DNA from: Annulohypoxylon bovei var. microspora
Lineage: Eukaryota > Ascomycota > Sordariomycetes > Xylariales > Hypoxylaceae
Reading direction: 5' to 3'
NCBI GenBank assembly: GCA_022836615.1
Contig: MU405225.1
Location: 248,001-312,000, forward strand
DNA length: 64,000 nucleotides
Positions 46,769 through 56,558 of this stretch are shown one piece after another. Made by a program: the position numbers and the translations under genes. The stretch's first letter is position 1. Each line of letters begins with the position of its first letter. The notes under the pieces are model-generated. The model was not told the origin of the DNA, ran no database searches, and was given only the letters and a program-made list of their open reading frames with translations.

Positions 46769-48301
46769 TTAATCGCCGGTGACAGACCCTGTCTCATCCT
46801 CGTCATCTGAGGGTGCAGTGATGGTGATCTGTGGCGTCGACTGCAGCAATGGTGAGCCGGGGTATGGGTCTACTATGTCCTTGTTCCAGGCCAAAATGGC
46901 GCTGGGGCTGACATTGTCAGGTGCAAGGTGAATAGGTAGTTGCCGTGAGCGTCGGCGACGATGAAAGGATGGTGGAGCTAAGAACCCTCCAGCTGTAGTT
47001 GGCGATATTCTAATGGAGCGCCGTTTCGTGACCTGTCGTGCAAGTTGGCTGACTCTTCTTGCTTGCCCATCATGGAAAGGGCCTCTCCTGGCATTGTGGT
47101 GAATGGACATGTGGTTAGCAACGCCGTTATTGAATGTTAGACTAGCTTGGATGCTGCTGTTCATGGCCACAGTAAAAATTGGATTGATGTTGAGGTTGGG
47201 ATTAATATCAAGCTGAGTGATCGAATTTGCAACGCCATCAGTGCTGTTGCTCAGACCTGTATTCGCGTTAGCATTCATTGCTTCGCTGACGTCAGAGCTG
47301 ATAAAGTTGTTTATCATACCTTCATTCTTGTAATCTGCAACAGGGGAGTTAGGACCTAAAGTATCGGCGACATTGAGGGAGTTCACAAGTGAATCGGCAT
47401 TCAAGCCAATTGTTGTTTCCACATTTACGCCGTGATTAACGGCGCTCGCAGAATTGGGACGGGCTGTATCGTGAAGATGGGGAGTTGATGTGATTGACAA
47501 GAGGTTGTGATGGCTTAGGCTGGGGGTAATAACGCCGTCTGTAGAAGACACGCTTACATTTAGGTTGTTATCGATGCTGTTATCTAGTGTGCCATGAACA
47601 TTTCCATATTGGATTAAGTTGGTTAAATTTCCAGGGTTGATACCATCTATCCGACAATGATGTGAATTGGTAGGGTTGGTGGAAGGATTGGTGATAGAAT
47701 TAGTTGTATTATTAGTGGCGTTGTAAGTGGTGTTGTTAATAGTGATGTTAGCGCTATTAGCGCTATGAGTGCTGAAATCCACCCGCTGACTGTTGTCCAC
47801 ATGCCCACTGAAAATTAAGTTGGTCGATCCTGCTTCAGCAACCCCGGTTAGATGAGTCACCCGTGAACCGGAAGTCGTGTGTGCCCCTTGGTTTGACTGT
47901 CGCCAGCCGCGACCGGTATGTTGATTATAGAGTGCGTATTCACCAGAGGTCTTGGTATAGCCGGGACTTAAACGTAGGGGCTGCTGGGAATTTATTTTAG
48001 AAATATGATGTTGTTCCGGAGTAGAATATTGAATGCTACCATCATCGCTGTTATTGATGACAGTAGTGTTATCATTGGAGGAGGTGCCCCTGTCGCCGTA
48101 GGTATTTATAATGCTGTCAGGTGAGGAGGAAGGAATAGATGAATCAGAAAGAAAGGGTTGTGAAAAGGTGGACAAGGGAGACGTGTTATTGTTAGATGAT
48201 ATAGCCGGTCCTTCCTGTGGTTGTGGTTGGATAGGTCCTCGTGCACGAGGTCTATTCTCCTTCGAGAGGTTGGATAAATCATAGCCCTTGCGACAAGGCA
48301 T
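46769..48301 (-). CDS. Asn/Ser/Thr-rich orphan protein, 510 aa
   Basis: Single open frame of 510 codons with no family I recognise. The N terminus is basic and Gln/Pro-rich (SKENRPRARGPIQPQPQEGP). Residues 35-100 are Ser/Asn-rich. Residues 134-180 alternate Gly, Ser, Thr and hydrophobic residues. Residues 180-213 are almost pure Asn/Thr/Ser (ANITINNTTYNATNNTTN...). A basic patch occurs near residues 410-450 (RRVSQLARQVTKRRSIRI, then HRRRRSRQLPIHL). The C terminus is acidic (SDDEDETGSVTGD). No signal peptide or membrane helix. Composition resembles prion-like, low-complexity nuclear proteins, and function is not inferable. A frame of this length in AT-rich DNA is unlikely by chance, so I call it coding. 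A pyrimidine-rich (coding sense) leader precedes it. Confidence 0.6.
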   Translation of the reverse strand: MPCRKGYDLSNLSKENRPRARGPIQPQPQEGPAISSNNNTSPLSTFSQPFLSDSSIPSSSPDSIINTYGDRGTSSNDNTTVINNSDDGSIQYSTPEQHHISKINSQQPLRLSPGYTKTSGEYALYNQHTGRGWRQSNQGAHTTSGSRVTHLTGVAEAGSTNLIFSGHVDNSQRVDFSTHSANSANITINNTTYNATNNTTNSITNPSTNPTNSHHCRIDGINPGNLTNLIQYGNVHGTLDNSIDNNLNVSVSSTDGVITPSLSHHNLLSITSTPHLHDTARPNSASAVNHGVNVETTIGLNADSLVNSLNVADTLGPNSPVADYKNEGMINNFISSDVSEAMNANANTGLSNSTDGVANSITQLDINPNLNINPIFTVAMNSSIQASLTFNNGVANHMSIHHNARRGPFHDGQARRVSQLARQVTKRRSIRISPTTAGGFLAPPSFHRRRRSRQLPIHLAPDNVSPSAILAWNKDIVDPYPGSPLLQSTPQITITAPSDDEDETGSVTGD

Positions 48302-49275
48302 TTCACCTTGGGGATTAATGTATTAGCCTTGGAAGACATGATGAAAAGAGTAGAGAGACAACGAATCTCAAGTAGAAAAGGTCGAGGTGACTGTAGATAA
48401 TGAAACAGTTGAAGGTATTAAACAGTTAATAAAGTTTGGATAGCTTGGATAGATTGACGTTGGTGAACAAGCTGAAGAGGTTAGAACAGCCTCAGCAGTT
48501 GAGCAGCTGAGCTGCTGAGGCTATTGAATGTTCAGGTAGCTCGAATAAGTTGAAAGGTTTGGAAAGTTTGAAGATCTTAAGGGGATGAAGAAAATAAAGG
48601 CATGGGAAGAAAGTAGAGGAGATAGGTTTGCTCATGTAGGGTTTCACCAACCTTATAATTCTAGAGTTAAGACGATTTGATCTTGCCAAGTGAAGAGCTT
48701 GTGACTCGGCGTATAAACTGTAAAAGGGAGGAAGACGAGTCGATATAGTTGGTATAGGGGTAGCACCAAGGAAGGAAGGTATCGTCGATAGAAGGAAGGG
48801 GCCTCATCAACCCGGGTGAGAAATCTGAAAAGTGGGACCGAAAGTATGCTGAAATGGTAGGCACGATCCCCTGGGGAGGACGATATAGTGAGTAAGTAGA
48901 GCAAGTTGGTGCCTGAGAAAGTTTAATCAAAATCGGCACAGAAGGTACGGATCTTCGGCGAGAAGGTGTTACTGAAACTGGCTAGGAGAGAGGGTCAACG
49001 AAGGAAGTCGTGATATTGAACGAAAGTATTTGTAGGGGGCTCTAGTTGGAGAGAACGACGAAGTTTTGTTGACTAGGAAAGCACAATAACTAGGTAGGTG
49101 AACAAAAGTGAAGAGTGACTAACGTAGTTCAGACTCACAAATTTCGAAATTTGGTTATTTGGGTATGTCATCCTGTCTAATGTTTAAGGGGTTCACTAAT
49201 GGCCCCAAGCGTTCACTAGGTTCCTAGTATCATCCCATCACAAACTGTGTGAATAGCAAACAATGATATGCTATG
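48302..49275. other. Intergenic with inverted repeat
   Basis: Divergent to the orphan gene and 3' of nop9. At 48489-48520 CCTCAGCAG and CTGCTGAGG form 9-bp arms around a 13-nt spacer that itself contains CAGCTG. Repeated GTTGA/AGTTTG steps lie around it. No gene seen; frames at 48653-48939 lack motifs. Confidence 0.45.
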
Positions 49276-51411
49276 CTATGAAGCTCCTTCAACCCCCCTC
49301 TTCCGCTTTCTCAGATAGTCATTACTCTTCACTGTACCCCCGGCGCTGTTGCCGTTGCCATTGCCGTTTCGTAACCCATTGTTTCTTTTTGACTGGTGCT
49401 CTGATATTGTTTGCCCCGATGCAGAGTCAAGGTCCTTGACCCAGGAGATCCACTCCCTACGCCTATTCCTCCATAGATCCCCCTTCCATATCCTCCACAC
49501 ACGCCGACCCTCGAAAGACTCTCTCAACTCTTGTTCATGTTGACCAAGCTGTTCCATCATTGACTCTTTGATGTGGAATGGTACAGATATACCATTATCC
49601 TTGGAGGATATGAAAACAATTGAGTTCAAAACCTTACTGCCATGTTCCGACATGGCGAGTTGAAATGCGTGAGGTCGTAGTGTTGTGACTAATGCCTTGT
49701 GGAAGATCTTGTTTCGCGATGGAGTAGAAAAGGCATTAACTAGTACGTAAGACGTAGGTGCTGATGATGTTGCGAGTTGAAGAATGAGCTCTTCAGGAAG
49801 CGAAGTTAGAGATGTTTGAATTGCATTGGAGGGAGGCCCGGGTATAGCAAGCATGGCTGTGGTTAATTGAGAACCATGTGAAACTAACGCTGAACGATTC
49901 TTCTGCGGTGGCTCGTGATTCTTCTTATCACCAGTTTCTGATGATTCTGGAAGGCAAAGTTTCGGAACTAATGACTTGGAGTCAGATCCAAATGCCTCAA
50001 TCAAGGCCTTTGTTAGACTATCGATTTCGCTCCTGGCTTCTCGGGCATGGCATCGTTCGAACAAAGTCTTGATCACATTGAATCTGGATAGTGTGACAAA
50101 CTTGCTAAACTCAGGTAAACTCTTCTGAACTGCCACCACTAGATCCTCCTTGCTGAGTCGATTCAGAACACGTATAGCTGGATATGATGCGATATCATTA
50201 CGTAAAAGACTGTGAATTCGGTCTGCAAAAGCATATTTATAGAGAGGCTTGAAGATCTTTCCGGGAGAATAGATGATGAGGGTCTCGAGAAGTCGTGAGC
50301 CGATATGATCGTATAGCATTGAATTGACAAAATCCGATGCCGGAGTGGTAGCATCCTTCAATGAGCCGGGGGCTCCGGGTAGAAGTTGCCACAATAGTGT
50401 CATATTTTCGGATTCGTCACTCGCTTTCAAGTTCAAGCTAATATCCAGCTCTAACAACAATTGCAGAACCGGATTTCCGGTAGGATGTCTTGCTAATACG
50501 CGGAGTTCTGTGGGACTCATGCTAGAAACCGAGTCGGATATGATTTTCTTTGCGGCTAGATTGAACGATATTGGCACAGCACGAAGTTGAGAATTCAACT
50601 CGGTTGGGTCATCAGATGTCCAAGGGACTGAAATATGTTCCTTCTTCTTGCTGTGGATAAGGGACTTTGTTTGGGATTCTTCTAAGGGCCGCCCGGAGAG
50701 GATGATCAGGAGTATTCGAAGAGTGTGGGACGCAAATTTATCGGCGAGGAGATAGCCAAGGCGTCCTTCGAGTTCGTCGAGGGTGAGAAGAAATAGCTCT
50801 TCCATGTAAGGCAGAGGCTTCTCATCCGGGTCGTCTTGGTCTGTGAGGACATCGTCTCGTTCTCCTCCAAGCTCTCTGGTGACAATTGGGGCAGATTGCA
50901 GGAATAGGGTTTCGCAACAATGACTCGCGAAACGGTGTTGTATAAGGTTCAGAAAGTGGCTCGCAAACTGTAGGAATAGTTTCTTCTTCTGCCTCGTGTT
51001 AGACATCAATATCAATCGCTCCATCAATCTTGAACATGACTGGCTGCATGCTAATTTGAGTTCCTTTCCTTGGGCTTCGGCGAAAACACTAGCTAAGTAT
51101 AGCTGTCGCTCTTCTTGGGAAGGGAAGTCATCGATGTCGAGCTGCTCATCTACAGAGCGAAAGTATTCCTGCTCTTCATCCGACAACATGCCAAAGAACT
51201 CGCGGTCGGCGGGTGGCGGCCCACCAATTCTAGGTTGGTCGTATCCATCTCCAAACTTGGCTTCCTGGTCGCCAGTCTCATCGTCATTAGCCTCTTCTAG
51301 TCGCTGTTTTTTGGTAGCCTTGCTCTCTTCATAGGCAGTTGATTCTTTTTCGCGACGTTTTGCCTTTCGCTCGTCGCGGATGGCCTGGCGCTTCGTTCGT
51401 GGCTTCGGCAT
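49276..51411 (-). CDS. nop9: Nucleolar pre-rRNA-processing Pumilio protein Nop9, 711 aa
   Basis: Pumilio-repeat RNA-binding protein needed for small-subunit rRNA processing, nucleolar. Single exon. I chose the ATG at 51411 (MPKPRTKRQAIRDERKAKRR), a basic nucleolar-type start typical of the family; an in-frame ATG at 51489 would add 26 low-complexity residues. After a Lys/Glu-rich region come IGGPPPADREFFGMLSDEEQ and EYFRSVDEQLDIDDF, characteristic of fungal Nop9. Pumilio-like repeats follow: CSRLMERLI, FASHFLNLIQHRFASHCCET, YLLADKFASHTLRILLIIL, HPTGNPVLQLLLEL, GSRLLETLIIYSPGKIF, NDIASYPAIRVLNRLS and SEHGSKVLNSIV. The C-terminal WKGDLWRNRRREWISWVKDL is also diagnostic. Length matches family members. 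The tail is Gly/Asn-rich and basic. Confidence 0.93.
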   Translation of the reverse strand: MPKPRTKRQAIRDERKAKRREKESTAYEESKATKKQRLEEANDDETGDQEAKFGDGYDQPRIGGPPPADREFFGMLSDEEQEYFRSVDEQLDIDDFPSQEERQLYLASVFAEAQGKELKLACSQSCSRLMERLILMSNTRQKKKLFLQFASHFLNLIQHRFASHCCETLFLQSAPIVTRELGGERDDVLTDQDDPDEKPLPYMEELFLLTLDELEGRLGYLLADKFASHTLRILLIILSGRPLEESQTKSLIHSKKKEHISVPWTSDDPTELNSQLRAVPISFNLAAKKIISDSVSSMSPTELRVLARHPTGNPVLQLLLELDISLNLKASDESENMTLLWQLLPGAPGSLKDATTPASDFVNSMLYDHIGSRLLETLIIYSPGKIFKPLYKYAFADRIHSLLRNDIASYPAIRVLNRLSKEDLVVAVQKSLPEFSKFVTLSRFNVIKTLFERCHAREARSEIDSLTKALIEAFGSDSKSLVPKLCLPESSETGDKKNHEPPQKNRSALVSHGSQLTTAMLAIPGPPSNAIQTSLTSLPEELILQLATSSAPTSYVLVNAFSTPSRNKIFHKALVTTLRPHAFQLAMSEHGSKVLNSIVFISSKDNGISVPFHIKESMMEQLGQHEQELRESFEGRRVWRIWKGDLWRNRRREWISWVKDLDSASGQTISEHQSKRNNGLRNGNGNGNSAGGTVKSNDYLRKRKRGVEGAS

Positions 51412-51489
51412 CGTGATCGTTCTGGTCGCGACAAATCTAGCGGGGCTTGAAGAGCTTGAAGAAGTTGAAGCTGGATCGCAAAGCACCAA

Positions 51490-52478
51490 AATATTTTTTC
51501 TGGAGATCGCTGATAACGATCTTATCTTAGCGTTATCCCATTATCTGGTCGTGCATAATCCAAGAGGGCTTAGCGCACTTATGGCTTTAGTTAGTCTCTT
51601 GGCAATTATTCCCCTGCATCTTCATTAAATATTAATCGGGCAACTCCGAAGCAATGAATGATCTTTAACTTAATGAATATGAGTCCCCTCATTGTTTAAT
51701 AGGTTTTCAATATTATTGTTTGTTCCACTGAATATGTAGTTGATTGGCGACAAACTCGGTCCTTGAAGATGCCTAGATGCTTGAGTAGGTACAAAAATAC
51801 TCTAGGGATTAAAGATTTATTAGCAAATAGATATGTAGTTCCGATTTCAGTAAGTTTCCTCCCATATGGCGATTATGATTGGTGGGAGTTGAAAACTATC
51901 TTGTATGTACTTTGTACAACTTTGTACAACTTCACCGTTGTTGAGTGTATTCGTATTCGTATAACATGGATATCCTCCCTACCCAGTACAGTGGAAGTAG
52001 AAAACTCTTCACTTCATAAGTTAGGTAGGTATTCAATACCTGTTATGGTAAATTCGCTTTGCGTATAATTATGAGTTTCGTTCTAAACAACTAGGTATAT
52101 ATCATTGCTATTAGAACTTTTAAGAGATCAAGTTGGGTTATTAATTGCCCCTCTTATGCCAGAATCCCCCATTCCGAATTTGGACTTGACTGGGGTGACA
52201 TTAATTTCTAATTCTGGCGACGTGAATGGACACCGTTGATCCCTTCATCACGGAAGCTCGGCTTGCCTTACAGTCGTGAACTTCAGCCCTAAACGCCGTC
52301 GCCGACGCGTTGTTTCTCCTTTAATCAATTGATTATCCAATTCTACGAGTGGTAATAGTTGTTAACTATCAGGTATTAATGATATAGACTTGGGGCGAAG
52401 ATCCTCAAGAGTCAAGTATTTCAGAGGACTAGACAATCATATCAATGACTACCTAGGTAGGTAGCTACTTGAGTCAAG
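51490..52478. other. Divergent intergenic between nop9 and P450
   Basis: No gene seen. The palindrome CTACCTAGGTAGGTAG at 52449-52464 lies immediately before the P450 start. Confidence 0.5.
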
Positions 52479-54227
52479 ATGGACACTCTTTGGCTAGTAT
52501 TGAACGCCTTTGGTGGCGTTTTGCTGACTATCGTGATCGTCCGAGCTTTTGCTTTCATTTCTGAATTACAGCGGCACCGAAATTTAATGAAGAAGTTGGA
52601 GAAAATGGGAAAGGTACCTCACATTTCGAATACATCCTATCTCACCGCCGGTCATACGTTGACAAACATCCTATAGCCAATGCCCGCGCACAGCACTCTT
52701 TTGGGCCATCTCCTTGCGGCTAAGACAGCTAGCGATGAACTACCGCCCGGTGCTCATAGCACTTACATTCTAGACCGCATAGCTAGAAAATTGGATGGGA
52801 AGAACGGTCCACCGGCATATTATTTTGACAGCTTTCCCGTGAGCACTCCTATGCTCATGGTAAGAGATATATATATCGCCAATCAAGTCACCAGTCACCC
52901 CTGGACTTCTGCCGAGAAGCCGGCGGGTCTCACAGAATGGTTTGCGCCCATTTCTGGGAAAGGGGGTCTCAACCTCTTCACACAAAATGGCCAGGAATGG
53001 AAACACGACCACAATCTATTTTTGCCCTTCTTTAATAACAGCAATCTTGATGCTACTATGCCTGTTATCATCGAGCAGATGCTTATCTTCCGCGAGATTC
53101 TCCGGAAGCAAGTCCAAGTGGGAGGCATTTTTCGCTTGGAACCGTTGGCGCTCTCGCTCATGAAAGACATCATAGGCCGCGTAGTCTTCAACGCCGAGTT
53201 GGGGAACCAAACCTCCGGCTCTCATCCCCTTTCAGAGACCATGTTACGTCAACTTGATCTAAAGTTCGGTGCGAATAATGTCATGGATAACCTTGGCCAG
53301 CTCAATCCGTTCAGGGTATTCGGCATTTGGAATAATAGTCGCATATTAAATCAGCACATCCGCGCCCAGATCGCAAAACGAACCAACGCTTTCCGTGAGG
53401 CCAAGGCACGGCACGAGCAGTCGGCCTTCAACTCGGTCCTTGACCAAGCCCTTGAGACCTACTACTCCCAACCAGACCACAGTCTATCCGACCCTCTCGA
53501 TACGGAATTCATGGGTAGTCTATGCGCTCAATTACGCATGTTTTTCTTTGCTGGCTATGATTCCACTTCTAGTACAATGGTTAGCTGCTGCTACATGATC
53601 TGGAAACATCCCGACGTCCTATCCAAATTACGCACCGAACACGACGAGGTCTTCGGAAGAAACATCGCAGTGTGCCCAGACATGATCACCGAAAACCCGC
53701 CAATTCTCAACTTTCTCCCGTATACTCTAGCAGTAATTAAAGAGACAATGCGACTCTTCCCTCCCGCAAATGCCATCCGAATGGGATGCAAGGACTTGGT
53801 TCTGAAAGATCGTGACGGCAACGAGTATCCCACCGAGGGGTGCGCCGTACAAACCAGCCACCTCAGCGTCCACCGGAACCCCGAATGCTGGCCCCGACCA
53901 CTCGAGTTCCTACCCGAACGCTTCCTAGTGGGACCAGATCACGAGCTCTACCCAGGGAAAGGCGCGTGGCGTATCTTCGAGTACGGGGTTCGTAACTGTA
54001 CCGGCCAGGCGTTCGTGTTGAAGGAAGTGAAGGCATTCCTCGCCCTCGTGTGCAGGGAATTCGACTTTCAGGAATGTTACGATGAAGTCTATGCTGGCGA
54101 GATGATAGATCTGACTAATGTATATAATGAGAAGGCTTATCTGATAGAACATGGTGCTGCGCATCCGCGAGGCGAGTTCCCGTGCAGGGTGTCGTTGAGC
54201 GGGTACGTTCCTGGGGAGGCACGATAA
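52479..54227 (+). CDS. Cytochrome P450 monooxygenase, 561 aa
   Basis: Microsomal heme-thiolate monooxygenase. Exons 52479-52613 and 52677-54227 are phase 0 (donor GTACCT, acceptor ATAG). The N terminus is a membrane anchor (LWLVLNAFGGVLLTIVIVRA). The I-helix oxygen-binding motif is FFAGYDSTSST (AGxD/E-T-S type), the K-helix ExxR is KETMR, the PERF element is LPERFL, and the heme loop is FEYGVRNCTGQ with Cys486. The heme loop is non-standard in one place: the usual FSxGPRxCxG Pro is Val here. Length is somewhat above the 500-residue average. I cannot assign a CYP family or substrate. It is 200 bp from the convergent oxygenase gene, which with the permease next door suggests joint function. Confidence 0.92.
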
Positions 54228-54426
54228 TGATAGATCTGTAGAACGCTCTATCCAGGCATATACATACCAGAAACTTCGGTTTTTTTTTTTTTAACTCGGC
54301 AATGCATGAGTCTAGGGCTAACTACAAAACGCATAACCGCCGCTTGAGGACATAATTCGATATTTACTTAGCCGCAACTCAAAGCTATATAAACCCGGCA
54401 TTACAAAGCCCCACGTGAAACCCAAC
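54228..54426. other. Short convergent intergenic region
   Basis: 200 bp shared 3' region of the P450 and the oxygenase, containing a T12 run at about 54281-54292. Confidence 0.5.
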
Positions 54427-55776
54427 TCAGTTATGAATCGCCGCATGCAGCCCCGGCAGGATCTCCAGATCCTTCTTCTCGTACGTGTACTTGCCGTCCT
54501 CCGAGATCTTAGCCTCGACGCGCGGCCGCTGCTGCTGCGTCTGGCGCACCTTGACCCACTGCTCGGTGGTCAGGTGCTGGCCCAGCTCGGTGAACACGTT
54601 CGACGTCAGGCCCAGGCGGTTCAGCAGCCCGCTGTTCTTGATCGGGTCGAGCACCACGTGGTTGTTGGGGCGCGCGAAGTACAGCACGCCCAGGCGGTCG
54701 ACGTGCGCCTGGTCCGCCGGCGGCGCGTGCACGCGGTGCACGCTGGACTTGATCAGGCCCCCCGTCAGCGCCGTCAGCGCGTCGCACGTGTTGATCGTGA
54801 TCGTGCCGTCCTGCGGCTTCACCCACTTCCACTGGCCCGCCGAGTTCAGGATCTGGAGCGCTGCGACGGGTTGTCGGAATAGCAGGGTCACGGTCCCGAG
54901 GTCCGTGTGCCCTACCCCGTACAGGTCGCCCACGAGCTTGTTCTCTTCGGGGCTGCGCGCCGCGTAGTGCATGTATCGCAGGTGGTCCTCGCCCCGCGCG
55001 TCGTACAGGTGGTCCTTTACCAGCTGGTCCTCCTCGGGCAGCTCGAGGAGGATGGCGAAGAGGCGTAGCAGCTTGACGACTACTTCCTCATGGCATTTCT
55101 ACAGCGCGACTGTTATTAATACGAAGATCTGACGCTGCAGCGGAAAGGATTGGTACGCACCCGAGAGAAAGTCTCGATCTCCTTGATGTAGTTCTGGAGG
55201 ACGGGCGGCTGCTTGCGCGCGTGGAAGCCGTCGAATTTCGGGATGTTGTAGACTTGAACATTGTCCCTGATGCCGTTTCCCAGACTGGAGACGCTACGTT
55301 AGTAACACGAGTTAGCCGAGAGAGTTGACGAATTGAAGCGCTTACACTCGGTGCCCTGCTGGCCTGTAGCCGTTGTATTCGCCGCTCTCGAGGTCTGCCT
55401 GGTTGTGGAACTTCAACTTCTCCTCTAGGGGGAGGGAGTAGAATTCCCGCCCGAGAGCGAATTGCCGGTCAACCTCTTCCTGGGAGATGTTGAAGTTTTT
55501 GACATAGAAGAAGCCTGCGTTGATGTTAGAGCAGTTGTGACAGGTGGCGATGTCAAAGCCAACATACCAATATTTCGAACCGCATGGTCAAGCTGCTTCA
55601 CCAATTCTTCCTTGCCTCCCGGTTGCTCATATAAACTCAAGTCTAGAGTGATGAGGTCGGCCCATTCGACTACAGAAGCATTAAAAGTTGAATTTATTCA
55701 TCGCATTTGGGTGTGACTTACGGTCTTCCTTGGTAACAGGTACCTGCTCGTAACGGTCGATAGTTTGTCCTGGCAT
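54427..55776 (-). CDS. 2-oxoglutarate/Fe(II)-dependent oxygenase (isopenicillin-N-synthase-like), 376 aa
   Basis: Non-heme iron dioxygenase of the IPNS/ACC-oxidase/gibberellin oxidase type. Five exons join in frame: 55776-55722, 55669-55568, 55514-55346, 55293-55161 and 55098-54427, with standard donors. An N-terminal DIOX_N domain includes GFFYVKNFNISQEEVDRQFA, FHNQADLESGEYNGYRPAGH and DNVQVYNIPKFDGFHARKQP. The jelly-roll holds the iron ligands: GHTDLGTVTLLF gives His217 and Asp219, and SVHRVHAPP gives His274. The usual Arg-x-Ser that binds 2-oxoglutarate reads Arg-Leu-Gly (RLGVLYFARP), so co-substrate binding may differ. Exon 5 is about 75% GC (45 of 60 at 54721-54780) while exons 1-4 are close to the background. 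The gene lies between a P450 and a permease. Plausible roles are metabolite hydroxylation, desaturation or catabolism. Confidence 0.9.
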
Positions 55777-56558
55777 TTTGATGACGTTCTTGGATTATTA
55801 TTCCTCGATGTATAATATCAACGTTGATGAAGCCAAGAATATTTGAGGAGGCCCGAGCTGCCGGGCATCTTATACTTATTCATCGCTAGTCACTCAAGCT
55901 TCGGCCTATAGATGTTCAATATTTCTTATTCATATCTCTTATGTTTCGGCTCTCCTCATCCTAGCCTGGCTAAATAGAAGCTATCCATATCCGACGGTTG
56001 GTGGGGGCAAGCTCTATCGATAGACTATACTCCGCGATGTCTACCAATAGAAATTGGGGATATTATGGTGCAACTCGGGGTACATATGATGTATGAGGGG
56101 ATGTGAAGGTCGACGCGTCCGCGTGGCAGTATGAATAGCTATTATAAATCCGACTACGCCCGTGACCTCCACTCACCCCTACTCCCGGAGAGCACGCCAT
56201 CGCACATCATCGAGCATCGGGACCCCCAACCCGAGCAACGTAACACCACGATGCTATCGTTCAGATAGATCCGATAAACATGAGTAAAATCGCGGATTAT
56301 TAAGATGAAGTTTAGTTTCTAAGCCGATAACTACCTAGGCATTAAGCTAGATTCTATTGTTAATATCTTTGCGTTATATGGATACTGCGAGCACGTCAGC
56401 TGAAATAGCTGAAAATCGCACGTTAAAAAGAACTAAATGCCTTTCATGTAGAGATTATGGTTCAATGATGCTACTGGTTTGAATCTGCTTGAGTTATTGG
56501 AGGAAATCGGCTTTCTTATTGCCCAACTTGTGACGACGTCGTCGAACTTTCCACCGTC
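55777..56558. other. Divergent promoter region
   Basis: About 780 bp between the divergently transcribed oxygenase and permease genes, so probably a shared bidirectional promoter. No gene seen inside it; I do not recognise a specific operator. Confidence 0.5.

Noticed and set aside
48653..48939. Minus-strand frames of 83 and 90 codons
   Set aside because: They overlap in different frames and look like the pyrimidine-rich leader of the orphan gene rather than protein.
51412..51489. 26-residue upstream extension of Nop9
   Set aside because: Low-complexity Ser run before the family-typical basic start MPKPRTKRQA; more likely 5' leader.
54415..54967. Plus-strand frames opposite the oxygenase exon 5
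   Set aside because: Shadows of a GC-rich exon; the minus-strand reading has intact HxD...H iron ligands.
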